From: Bacillota bacterium
GTDB lineage: Bacteria > Bacillota > Clostridia > Oscillospirales > Acutalibacteraceae
Direction of reading: 5' to 3'
DNA: 13,030 nt
Assembly (NCBI GenBank): GCA_023417635.1
Contig: JAEZFF010000035.1
Span: forward strand, 1-13,030
Below are positions 6,651-13,030 of the stretch, one piece after another. Position 1 is the stretch's first letter. Each line of letters opens with the position of its first letter. The position numbers were made by a program, and so were the translations under genes. The notes below the pieces were generated by a model. That model was not told the origin of the DNA and did no database searches. It saw only the letters and a program-made list of their open reading frames with translations.

Positions 6651-7100
6651 ATGCAGGAGAAAAAAGATTCGGTTGGAATGCAGCTGCGCTGCCTGAACAA
6701 TTTAATCATGAGATATATGGAAAACTCGCCGGTAAAGAAGAAGATGGATCAGATTACCGGTATGAATGGTTGGATTATTGGTTATATCGCGTCCCATCCG
6801 GATGAAAATATTTACCAGAAAGACTTTGAAAAGCGTTTTAGCATCACACGTTCCACCGCTTCAAAAGTTCTTACGCTGATGGAAAAAAAGGGCCTGGTGA
6901 TACGCCAGAGTGTCCCGCAAGATGCACGCCTGAAAAAAATAGTCCTAACACCGAAAGCACTTGAAGTTCACGAAATGGTACAGCAGGACGCGGCTCATTT
7001 TGAAGGGGTACTGACTAAAGATTTTTCAAAAGAGGAATTTGAGCTCCTCCTTTCCTACCTTGAACGTATGAAAAAAAATATGCAAGAACTTGTAAAGTAA
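6651..7100 (+). CDS. MarR family transcriptional regulator
   Basis: A 149-residue winged-helix regulator of the MarR type. These act as dimers and usually repress adjacent efflux genes until a small ligand binds. The helix-turn-helix is about residues 55-80 (YQKDFEKRFSITRSTASKVL). The beta wing is about 84-100 and contains DARLKKIVLT, with the family's characteristic D-x-R (91-93). Long helices at both ends would form the dimer interface. The ribosome binding site AAGGGGGTG lies rather far (about 11 bases) from the ATG at 6651. It is the first gene of an operon with two ABC half-transporters, the first starting 36 bases after its stop, so it very probably controls them and itself. The inducer cannot be read from the sequence. 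Confidence 0.92.
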   Translation: MQEKKDSVGMQLRCLNNLIMRYMENSPVKKKMDQITGMNGWIIGYIASHPDENIYQKDFEKRFSITRSTASKVLTLMEKKGLVIRQSVPQDARLKKIVLTPKALEVHEMVQQDAAHFEGVLTKDFSKEEFELLLSYLERMKKNMQELVK

Positions 7101-7136
7101 GAATTAACTGCTTTAGATTTTATTTTTGCAAAGGGA

Positions 7137-8897
7137 ATGATGCTTATGATAAAAAAACTTGCTTTAAGTCTGCGCGAGTATAAAAAAGATTCGATTCTTA
7201 CGCCAATCTATGTCATTTTTGAAGCGGTTATCGATATTATCATACCGCTTTTAATGGCAAATCTGATAGATTATGGCATTGACGAAAAAAACATGAACTA
7301 TGTGCTCAAAATTGGTCTGCTTCTTCTTTTAGGCGCATTCTTTGCCATGTTTTTTGGTGCGCTTTCCGGTAAAAGCGCTGCAACTGCTTCTGCGGGCTTC
7401 GCCAAAAACCTGCGGCACGATATGTACTACAGGATACAGGATTTTTCTTTTTCCAATATTGATAAATTTTCAACGGCGAGCATTGTAACACGCCTTACGA
7501 CAGATGTTAACAACCTGCAAATGGCGTATCAGATGATTCTGCGTGTTGCAATCCGCAGCCCAGCTATTCTAATATTCAGTTTGGTCGTTGCGTTCCGCAT
7601 CAACAAGCAACTCTCTATGATATTTTTAGCGGCAATTCCAATTCTCGGTGTTGGACTTGGCGTTATTATGATGAATGTCCATCCAATTTTTGAACGCGTT
7701 TTCAAAACATACGATAAGCTGAACAATGTTGTACAGGAGAATCTGCGCGGTATTCGCGTTGTAAAGTCTTATACTCGTGAAAAACACGAGGAAGAGAAAT
7801 TCGGTAATATTTCAAAGTCTATTTATATGGATTTTTCAAAAGCCCAGAAACGCCTTGCCCTCAATGCACCGCTGATGCAGTTTTGCGTTTACGGCTGTTT
7901 AATCCTCATTTCATGGCTTGGCGCACGCGCAATCGTTGCTTCCGGAAATAACCCGGCTGTCGGCCTTTCTACCGGCCAGCTAATGAGCCTTATTACGTAT
8001 ACCTTTCAGATCTTAATGAGTTTGATGATGTTCTCTATGGTATTCGTCATGATTATTGTTTCCAGAGCATCAGCAGAACGTATTGTACAGATTTTGGATG
8101 AGGAAAGTGACCTTAAAAACCCGGTAGAGCCGATTTATAATGTTGAAGACGGTTCCATTGAATTTCGCGATGTTACTTTTTCTTATGCCCGGAAAGCTGA
8201 TAAACCGGTTTTGAACCATATTAACCTTTCCATTCGTCCGGGTGAGACCATTGGCATTATAGGTGGTACAGGTTCTTCTAAATCCAGTCTAGTGCAGCTT
8301 ATACCGCGCTTGTATGATGTGGTTTCGGGTGAAGTGCTGGTAGGTGGAAAAGATGTGCGTGAGTATGACATTGATTCCCTTCGCAATCAGGTTGCTATGG
8401 TGCTGCAGAAAAATGTGCTTTTTTCAGGAACCATAAACGATAACCTGCGCTGGGGCAACGAGAATGCAACCAATGAGGAAATGAAGCGAGCCTGCTGCCT
8501 GGCACAGGCGGATGGCTTTATTCAGGAATTCCCTGAAAAATATGACACCTATATTGACCAGGGAGGAACCAATGTTTCCGGTGGGCAGAAACAGAGGATT
8601 TGTATTGCGCGTGCACTCTTGAAAAAGCCACAGATTCTAATACTAGATGACTCCACCAGCGCTGTAGATACCAAAACCGATGCGCTGATTCGGAAGGCAT
8701 TCCGCGACGAAATTCCTAACACAACAAAGATTATTATTGCACAGCGTATTTCTTCCGTTCAGGATGCAGACAAAATTGTTGTGCTTGACGATGGGAAAGT
8801 CAATGCGGTCGGTACACATGAAGAATTGCTGAAAACTTGCCCGATTTATCAGGAAGTATATGATTCACAGACCAAAGGGGGCCTAATCCATGAATGA
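7137..8897 (+). CDS. ABC exporter half-transporter with degenerate ATP-site residues
   Basis: A 586-residue type IV ABC exporter subunit: six membrane helices (roughly 20-45, 55-77, 135-180 as a pair, 245-265 and 280-305), then an ATPase domain. Walker A GGTGSSKS has Lys382 and the signature NVSGGQ (479-484) is canonical. Walker B ends LDDSTSAVD, so the catalytic Glu is Asp505, and the switch His is Gln536 (AQRISSV). These are the changes expected in the non-hydrolysing site of heterodimeric exporters such as BmrCD, LmrCD and TM287/288. Partner: the next gene, overlapping by 8 bases. The start is uncertain among ATGs at 7137, 7140 and 7146. The AAAGGG at 7130-7135 is too close to the first, and 7146 is well spaced; residue numbers here count from 7137. 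Likely role is multidrug or lipophilic-compound efflux; substrate unknown. Confidence 0.93.
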   Translation: MMLMIKKLALSLREYKKDSILTPIYVIFEAVIDIIIPLLMANLIDYGIDEKNMNYVLKIGLLLLLGAFFAMFFGALSGKSAATASAGFAKNLRHDMYYRIQDFSFSNIDKFSTASIVTRLTTDVNNLQMAYQMILRVAIRSPAILIFSLVVAFRINKQLSMIFLAAIPILGVGLGVIMMNVHPIFERVFKTYDKLNNVVQENLRGIRVVKSYTREKHEEEKFGNISKSIYMDFSKAQKRLALNAPLMQFCVYGCLILISWLGARAIVASGNNPAVGLSTGQLMSLITYTFQILMSLMMFSMVFVMIIVSRASAERIVQILDEESDLKNPVEPIYNVEDGSIEFRDVTFSYARKADKPVLNHINLSIRPGETIGIIGGTGSSKSSLVQLIPRLYDVVSGEVLVGGKDVREYDIDSLRNQVAMVLQKNVLFSGTINDNLRWGNENATNEEMKRACCLAQADGFIQEFPEKYDTYIDQGGTNVSGGQKQRICIARALLKKPQILILDDSTSAVDTKTDALIRKAFRDEIPNTTKIIIAQRISSVQDADKIVVLDDGKVNAVGTHEELLKTCPIYQEVYDSQTKGGLIHE

Positions 8898-10815
8898 CTC
8901 CAAAAAGGGAATCCCGGCAGATAAAAATATGAATCGGATGCGCTTTAAACCGGGTACCGTAAAACGCCTCTTTTCTTATATGAAAACATTTAAGCCGCAA
9001 CTGATTTTTGTTGTATTATGCATTTTGGTGAGCGCGGCAGCCGGAGCTGCTTCTTCCTTGTTTATTCAGCGCCTGATTGATGATTACATTACTCCAATCC
9101 TTCTGGAAAAAGCGCCTGTTTATACGGGACTTATTAAGGCATTGACCGTAATGGGCTGCATTTATGCTGCTGGTATTTTGACGACTTACTTATACAATCG
9201 TATTATGGTTGTTGTTGCGCAGGGTACGGAAAAGAAAATCCGTGACAGTATGTTTGCACATATGCAGTCTTTGCCAATCCGTTATTTTGATACACATTCG
9301 CACGGCGATATTATGAGCTACTATACAAACGATGTAGATACGCTTTCACAGATGATTTCACAGAGTATGCCGCAGATGTTTGCAACTCTTGTTTCCATAA
9401 CAGCGGTTTTTTTCTCTATGCTTTACCTGAGCATAGGGCTCACCGTATTCGTTGTGATATTTACGGCGCTTTTGCTGTTAGTCATTAAAAAGATTGTAGG
9501 GAAAAGCGGCATCTTTTTTGTACACCAGCAGAGATCAATTGCTTCGGTAAATGGCTATATTGAAGAGATGATAAACGGCCAGAAGGTCGTAAAAGTCTTT
9601 TGTCACGAAAAAAAAGCGGAAGAAGAGTTTGACAGTAAAAACAGCGAACTTTGTCACGATGCCACGGAGGCTAATAAATACGGCAATATTTTAATGCCGG
9701 TCATTTTCAGCATGGGGTATGTGCTGTATGTATTGCTGGCTGTTTTGGGCGGTGCTTTGACAATCGGCGGCGTTAAGAATTTAAGCCTTACAGGGGTACA
9801 TGCGCTGACGATTGGTGCCATAGCCTCTTTCCTGGTGCTTTCCCGCAGTTTTGTAAACCCAATCGGGCAGGTTTCTCAGCAAATTAATTTTGTAATTATG
9901 GCGCTTGCAGGTGCATCACGAATTTTTGAGCTTTTGGATGAACCAAGTGAAACCGATGATGGCTACGTTACGCTGGTAAACGCCGAAATGAAAGATGGAG
10001 AGCTGAAAGAAACCGAGAAGCGTACTGAACTTTGGGCATGGAAACATCCTCATGGTGATGGTACGCTGACCTATACACAGCTTACAGGTGACATTCGCCT
10101 TTTTGATGTTGACTTTGGTTACGAAGAAAACAAGACTGTTCTGCACAATATTACGCTGTATGCGGAACCTGGGCAGAAGGTAGCGTTCGTCGGTGCAACG
10201 GGTGCAGGAAAGACGACTATTACGAATTTGATTAACCGCTTTTACGATATTGCGGACGGTAAAATACGGTATGACGGCATTAACATAAATAAAATCAAAA
10301 AAGAGGATCTCCGCCGTTCTCTTGGCATTGTTCTGCAGGATGTTAACCTGTTTACCGGTACTGTGATGGACAACATCCGTTACGGCAAACTTGACGCTAC
10401 CGATGAAGACTGTATTGCGGCTGCAAAACTAGCCAATGCAGACGGATTTATCCAGATGCTTCCCGACGGATATAATACTGTACTGGGAGGCGACGGTGGC
10501 GGCCTTTCACAAGGCCAGTGTCAGTTGATTTCCATTGCCCGCGCTGCTGTTGCAGATCCGCCTGTTATGATTCTGGATGAAGCAACTTCCTCCATCGATA
10601 CCCGTACCGAAGCTATTGTTCAGAAGGGTATGGATGCCCTGATGAAGGGCCGTACCGTATTTGTTATTGCGCACAGGCTTTCTACCGTTCGAAATTCCGA
10701 TGTCATTATGGTGTTGGACCACGGCCGTATTATTGAGCGTGGCAGCCATGATAAATTAATCGAACAGAAGGGCCGATACTACCAGCTTTATACCGGTGCA
10801 TTTGAACTGGAATAA
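8890..10815 (+). CDS. ABC exporter half-transporter with catalytic ATP-site residues
   Basis: A 641-residue partner of the preceding half-transporter, with a hydrophilic N-terminus of about 30 residues, six membrane helices and an ATPase domain. Walker A GATGAGKT has Lys441. Walker B ILDEATSSID has Asp563 and catalytic Glu564, and the switch His595 is in IAHRLSTV. The signature is GLSQGQ (538-543), with Gln at the usual Gly. It therefore supplies the working Walker A/B and His to the consensus site, and a deviant signature to the degenerate site, complementary to its partner. About 40 extra residues, rich in charge and Trp (around 355-395, ending ELWAWKHPHGDG), separate the membrane and ATPase domains. 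I recall similar linkers in clostridial homologues. The ATG overlaps the upstream gene by 8 bases and is preceded by AAAGGGGG, implying translational coupling. Substrate unknown. Confidence 0.93.
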   Translation: MNDSKKGIPADKNMNRMRFKPGTVKRLFSYMKTFKPQLIFVVLCILVSAAAGAASSLFIQRLIDDYITPILLEKAPVYTGLIKALTVMGCIYAAGILTTYLYNRIMVVVAQGTEKKIRDSMFAHMQSLPIRYFDTHSHGDIMSYYTNDVDTLSQMISQSMPQMFATLVSITAVFFSMLYLSIGLTVFVVIFTALLLLVIKKIVGKSGIFFVHQQRSIASVNGYIEEMINGQKVVKVFCHEKKAEEEFDSKNSELCHDATEANKYGNILMPVIFSMGYVLYVLLAVLGGALTIGGVKNLSLTGVHALTIGAIASFLVLSRSFVNPIGQVSQQINFVIMALAGASRIFELLDEPSETDDGYVTLVNAEMKDGELKETEKRTELWAWKHPHGDGTLTYTQLTGDIRLFDVDFGYEENKTVLHNITLYAEPGQKVAFVGATGAGKTTITNLINRFYDIADGKIRYDGININKIKKEDLRRSLGIVLQDVNLFTGTVMDNIRYGKLDATDEDCIAAAKLANADGFIQMLPDGYNTVLGGDGGGLSQGQCQLISIARAAVADPPVMILDEATSSIDTRTEAIVQKGMDALMKGRTVFVIAHRLSTVRNSDVIMVLDHGRIIERGSHDKLIEQKGRYYQLYTGAFELE

Positions 10816-10830
10816 GCAAACCGAACAGAC

Positions 10831-10868
10831 AAAAATACCCCGAAGAAGTTTCTGTGGGGTATTTTTTT
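10831..10868 (+). terminator. intrinsic terminator after the ABC operon
   Basis: AAAAATACCCC (10831-10841) pairs with GGGGTATTTTT (10856-10866) and the T-run continues to 10868. It begins 15 bases after the second ABC gene and ends 25 bases before the acetyltransferase ATG. The symmetric A and T runs would also allow termination on the minus strand. Confidence 0.88.
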
Positions 10869-10893
10869 GACTAATTTGAATTTAGGTGATTGT

Positions 10894-11379
10894 ATGAATC
10901 TTATCGGCAGCAAGGTAATTCTGAAGCCTATGACGCTATCTCTTTGCAACGAAGTATACCGGAACTATGTACCTGACCCTATAATGACGGATAAACCGTT
11001 TTCTTATACGGAAGAATGGGTAAATCAGTATTTCACTTCGCGTGACGGTGACCCAGCGCGCAGATTTTTTGCCGTTACTGTTGCTGGGCGCGCAATAGGA
11101 GAAATACAGGTTAAGTATCTTAATTTCATTGTAAAAAAAGGGAATATTGGAATTACTTTAATTAACGACAGTGTTAAGGGAAAAGGGTATGGAACAGAAG
11201 CAGAACGGCGGATAATTCAATATGCTTTTCAGAAACTGAAATTAAATGTCCTGTATGCCGATGCTGTTCTGCGAAACACCAGAAGTCAGCATATAATGGA
11301 GAAACTTGGGTTCCGCTATGTCCACAAAGATGATATCTTTCGATACTATGAGCTGCAGCGTGAAAATTATAAAGGATGA
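10894..11379 (+). CDS. GNAT family N-acetyltransferase (RimJ/RimL-like)
   Basis: A 161-residue single-domain acetyltransferase that should move an acetyl group from acetyl-CoA to an amine. The CoA pyrophosphate loop is KGKGYG (95-100), preceded by a beta strand (GNIGITLI) and followed by the helix TEAERRIIQYAF. The C-terminal N-x-R-S-x-x-x-M-E-K-L-G-F segment (128-140) is typical of the RimJ/RimL group, which includes protein N-terminal and amino-sugar or drug acetyltransferases. The ATG at 10894 has AGGTGA four bases upstream. An in-frame TTG at 10867 lies in the terminator T-run and is rejected. No promoter of its own is visible in the 25 bases after the ABC terminator, so it may rely on read-through. 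The substrate cannot be predicted. Confidence 0.88.
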   Translation: MNLIGSKVILKPMTLSLCNEVYRNYVPDPIMTDKPFSYTEEWVNQYFTSRDGDPARRFFAVTVAGRAIGEIQVKYLNFIVKKGNIGITLINDSVKGKGYGTEAERRIIQYAFQKLKLNVLYADAVLRNTRSQHIMEKLGFRYVHKDDIFRYYELQRENYKG

Positions 11380-11381
11380 GA

Positions 11382-11427
11382 AAACAGCCTCTCTTCGCAA
11401 GCGTTTGCTTACGAAAAGAGGCTGTTT
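11382..11427. terminator. bidirectional terminator between convergent genes
   Basis: A hairpin with a 16-bp stem and one mismatch, AAACAGCCTCTCTTCG (11382-11397) against 11412-11427, extendable inward by AAGC/GCTT. It sits between the acetyltransferase stop (11379) and the V-ATPase subunit D stop (11433). Short T runs occur on both strands (TTTATATT on plus, TTTTC on minus), so it probably serves both. Confidence 0.82.
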
Positions 11428-11432
11428 ATATT

Positions 11433-12056
11433 CTACGCGGATTTTTCCGCCTTTTGTCTTTTAATAACTTTTAACCGTGAGAATTCCTCGCGGTCCTTTT
11501 CTTCAAGAGCTTCTGTAATCGTTTTTACAGTTGCTTCAAAGCGCGGAATCATAATATTTTTCAGTGCATTTGCACGCTTCTGGGTTTTCTTCACGGCGTC
11601 TGCCAAACGGTAAACACTGTTTTCCACCTCTGCAAGCTCTGCAGTAAGGCGCTTGACTTCCATGAATTTTTTGTAAGTTTGGTCTAGAAGAATGTTAGAA
11701 GAGTGCAGACCAAAAGGCGCCGGAATATCCTCTTGCTCTTTTAGTGATACCATCGGAATCTCAACGCCCATAACACTGCGGTAAGCGACATTCAGGCCAT
11801 CTTCAATCGGAACAGTCTGCGCTGCTTCCGCACAAAAGCCAAGCGTAAGATTCGCCTGCTGCAGGAGCTGGTAGGCTTCTGCATATGCACGGTCAATTTT
11901 TCCTTGTATTTTGGAAGCGCGGTCAATTAAAGACATCATCTCACGAACCAAAATATTGCGCTTTCTGTCCAGAAGATCGAATCCGGTGCGTGAAAGTTCA
12001 AGCGACTTTTTGGTAGCCAGAAGATTTCCCTTGGTAGGAACAACTTGGTTAGTCAT
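11433..12056 (-). CDS. atpD: V-type ATP synthase/ATPase subunit D
   Basis: A 207-residue central-stalk subunit that, in the V-type rotary ATPase, couples rotation of the membrane ring to the A3B3 head. It starts MTNQVVPTKGNLLATKKSLE, the conserved subunit D N-terminus. It is dominated by two long helices (about 5-70 and 130-190, for example KKFMEVKRLTAELAEVENS) that form the antiparallel coiled-coil shaft, with a smaller middle domain between. The ATG at 12056 is chosen over an upstream in-frame ATG at 12092: GAGGGCGG lies five bases before it and homology begins there. It overlaps the end of subunit B by 8 bases, so the two are translationally coupled. The hairpin right after it marks the operon end, as in other clostridial V-ATPase operons that finish A-B-D. 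Confidence 0.94.
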   Translation of the reverse strand: MTNQVVPTKGNLLATKKSLELSRTGFDLLDRKRNILVREMMSLIDRASKIQGKIDRAYAEAYQLLQQANLTLGFCAEAAQTVPIEDGLNVAYRSVMGVEIPMVSLKEQEDIPAPFGLHSSNILLDQTYKKFMEVKRLTAELAEVENSVYRLADAVKKTQKRANALKNIMIPRFEATVKTITEALEEKDREEFSRLKVIKRQKAEKSA

Positions 12057-13030
12057 TAGAACCGCCCTCGTTTTCCTGCTGATTTTCTGCATCGCTCATA
12101 TCAGATTGCTTTTTGTCTTTTGCCTTCTGAACACGAGCCTTTGCCGGCTCATAGTATTTATCCAGCGTTTCATCGTCAACACGGTCAAGAGATGCACGGG
12201 GAAGGGTAGTAAGCAGTTCCCAGCCAAGGTCAAGGCTTTGTTCAATAGAACGGTTATCATGGGGGCCTTGATTGACAAACTTTGCTTCAAACTCTTTGCC
12301 AAACTGTATATATTGTTTATCTTCCGGCGAAAGTTCTTCTTCGCCGATAACGGAAGCGAGCGAACGAGCATCCATTACCTTTGCATATGCTGCAAACAGC
12401 TGGTTGGAAAGAGCCGAATGGTCTTCACGGGTAAAGCCTGCACCAATGCCGTCTTTCATAAGACGCGAAAGGGAAGGAAGAACAGCAACCGGTGGGTAAG
12501 TCCCCGCGGCATCAAGCGAACGGTCCAGCACGATCTGGCCTTCTGTAATGTAACCGGTAAGGTCTGGTACAGGGTGTGTAACATCGTCGTTCGGCATCGT
12601 CAGAATTGGAATCTGTGTTACAGAACCGGACTTACCGCGTATCATGCCTGCACGCTCATATAATGAAGCAAGATCCGAGTACAGGTAGCCAGGGAAGCCT
12701 TTTCTGCCTGGAATTTCGCCTTTGGAAGAGCTGAATTCACGCAACGCCTCTGCGTAGGAAGTCATATCGGTCATAATGACGAGGATATGCATCCCAAGCT
12801 CAAAAGCAAGGTACTCGGCAACCGTAAGTGCACAGCGCGGTGTAAGAATTCTTTCAATGATTGGGTCATTTGCCAAGTTGAGGAACATAACAACGCGCTG
12901 CAGAATGCCGGATTCTTCGAAAGAACGGCGGAAGTAATCTGCAACATCGTTTTTTACGCCCATTGCGGCAAATACGATTGCAAAATTACCGTTTTCTGCT
13001 CCAGTGATTTTGGCCTGTCTTGCAATCTGA
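12049..13030 (-). CDS. atpB: V-type ATP synthase/ATPase subunit B, N-terminus outside window
   Basis: The non-catalytic nucleotide-binding subunit B of the V-type rotary ATPase, which alternates with subunit A in the A3B3 head. The window holds 326 residues, starting QIARQAKITGAENG, and the frame stays open to the right edge. The family is about 460 residues, so some 135 are missing. Conserved segments include FAAMGV, the ERAG-x-I motif, SVTQIPILTMPNDD-x-THP-x-PDLTGYITEGQ and PSLSRLM, whose Arg (codon 12465-12463) corresponds to the known arginine finger. The ATG at 12963 is internal, because homology continues upstream without a stop. The C-terminus is a charged, low-complexity tail of about 35 residues after LDKYY, whose last codons overlap the start of subunit D. 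Subunit A is expected just beyond the window. The ion carried (H+ or Na+) is set by the K subunit, which is not here. Confidence 0.95.
   Translation of the reverse strand, partial: QIARQAKITGAENGNFAIVFAAMGVKNDVADYFRRSFEESGILQRVVMFLNLANDPIIERILTPRCALTVAEYLAFELGMHILVIMTDMTSYAEALREFSSSKGEIPGRKGFPGYLYSDLASLYERAGMIRGKSGSVTQIPILTMPNDDVTHPVPDLTGYITEGQIVLDRSLDAAGTYPPVAVLPSLSRLMKDGIGAGFTREDHSALSNQLFAAYAKVMDARSLASVIGEEELSPEDKQYIQFGKEFEAKFVNQGPHDNRSIEQSLDLGWELLTTLPRASLDRVDDETLDKYYEPAKARVQKAKDKKQSDMSDAENQQENEGGSND

Noticed and set aside
10867..10893. Nine-residue N-terminal extension of the acetyltransferase from TTG
   Set aside because: The TTG is in the terminator T-run and the ATG at 10894 has its own ribosome binding site.
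1..13030. CRISPR arrays, transposases, tRNA genes, phage or defence genes
   Set aside because: No regular repeat arrays, terminal repeats, cloverleaf sequences or matching protein motifs were seen; nearly all sequence is accounted for by ordinary genes.

Overview
The window looks like the chromosome of a moderately AT-rich Gram-positive anaerobe of the class Clostridia, possibly near the Oscillospiraceae. The signs are a V-type ATPase operon ending B-D, a GldA-type glycerol dehydrogenase, consensus sigma-A promoters, AGGAGG-like ribosome binding sites, and Firmicutes-style metal and drug exporters. This placement is inferred from gene content only. No mobile element, CRISPR array, tRNA or rRNA was seen.

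Region by region: (1) 1-882, minus strand: most of a glycerol dehydrogenase, with its C-terminus cut off by the window edge. (2) 883-1280: a regulatory region. It holds a 23-bp inverted repeat touching a sigma-A promoter, then a yybP-ykoY (Mn2+) riboswitch with a transcription terminator. (3) 1281-3929, plus strand: an 882-residue P2A cation ATPase controlled by that riboswitch. (4) 3950-6471, minus strand: a heavy-metal unit, with a CadC/ArsR-type repressor followed by a P1B-2 Zn/Cd/Pb ATPase. Two nearly identical operator sequences lie in front of the two genes, and a strong terminator follows. (5) 6565-10868, plus strand: a MarR repressor and two ABC half-transporters forming a heterodimeric exporter, with a consensus promoter, a putative MarR operator and a terminator. 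(6) 10894-11379, plus strand: a GNAT acetyltransferase. (7) 11433-13030, minus strand: V-ATPase subunits D and B, with B running off the window.

The centre of the window is an efflux island of three separately controlled export systems. Excess Mn2+ should switch on the P2A ATPase through RNA. Zn/Cd/Pb should release the CadC-like repressor and switch on CadA. An unknown ligand should release MarR and switch on the ABC pair. The two metal ATPases are convergent and share a short intergenic hairpin. All protein families here are known. The less routine points are the inverted repeat beside the riboswitch promoter, the duplicated metal-repressor operator, and the way every ABC active-site deviation falls in one composite ATP site.
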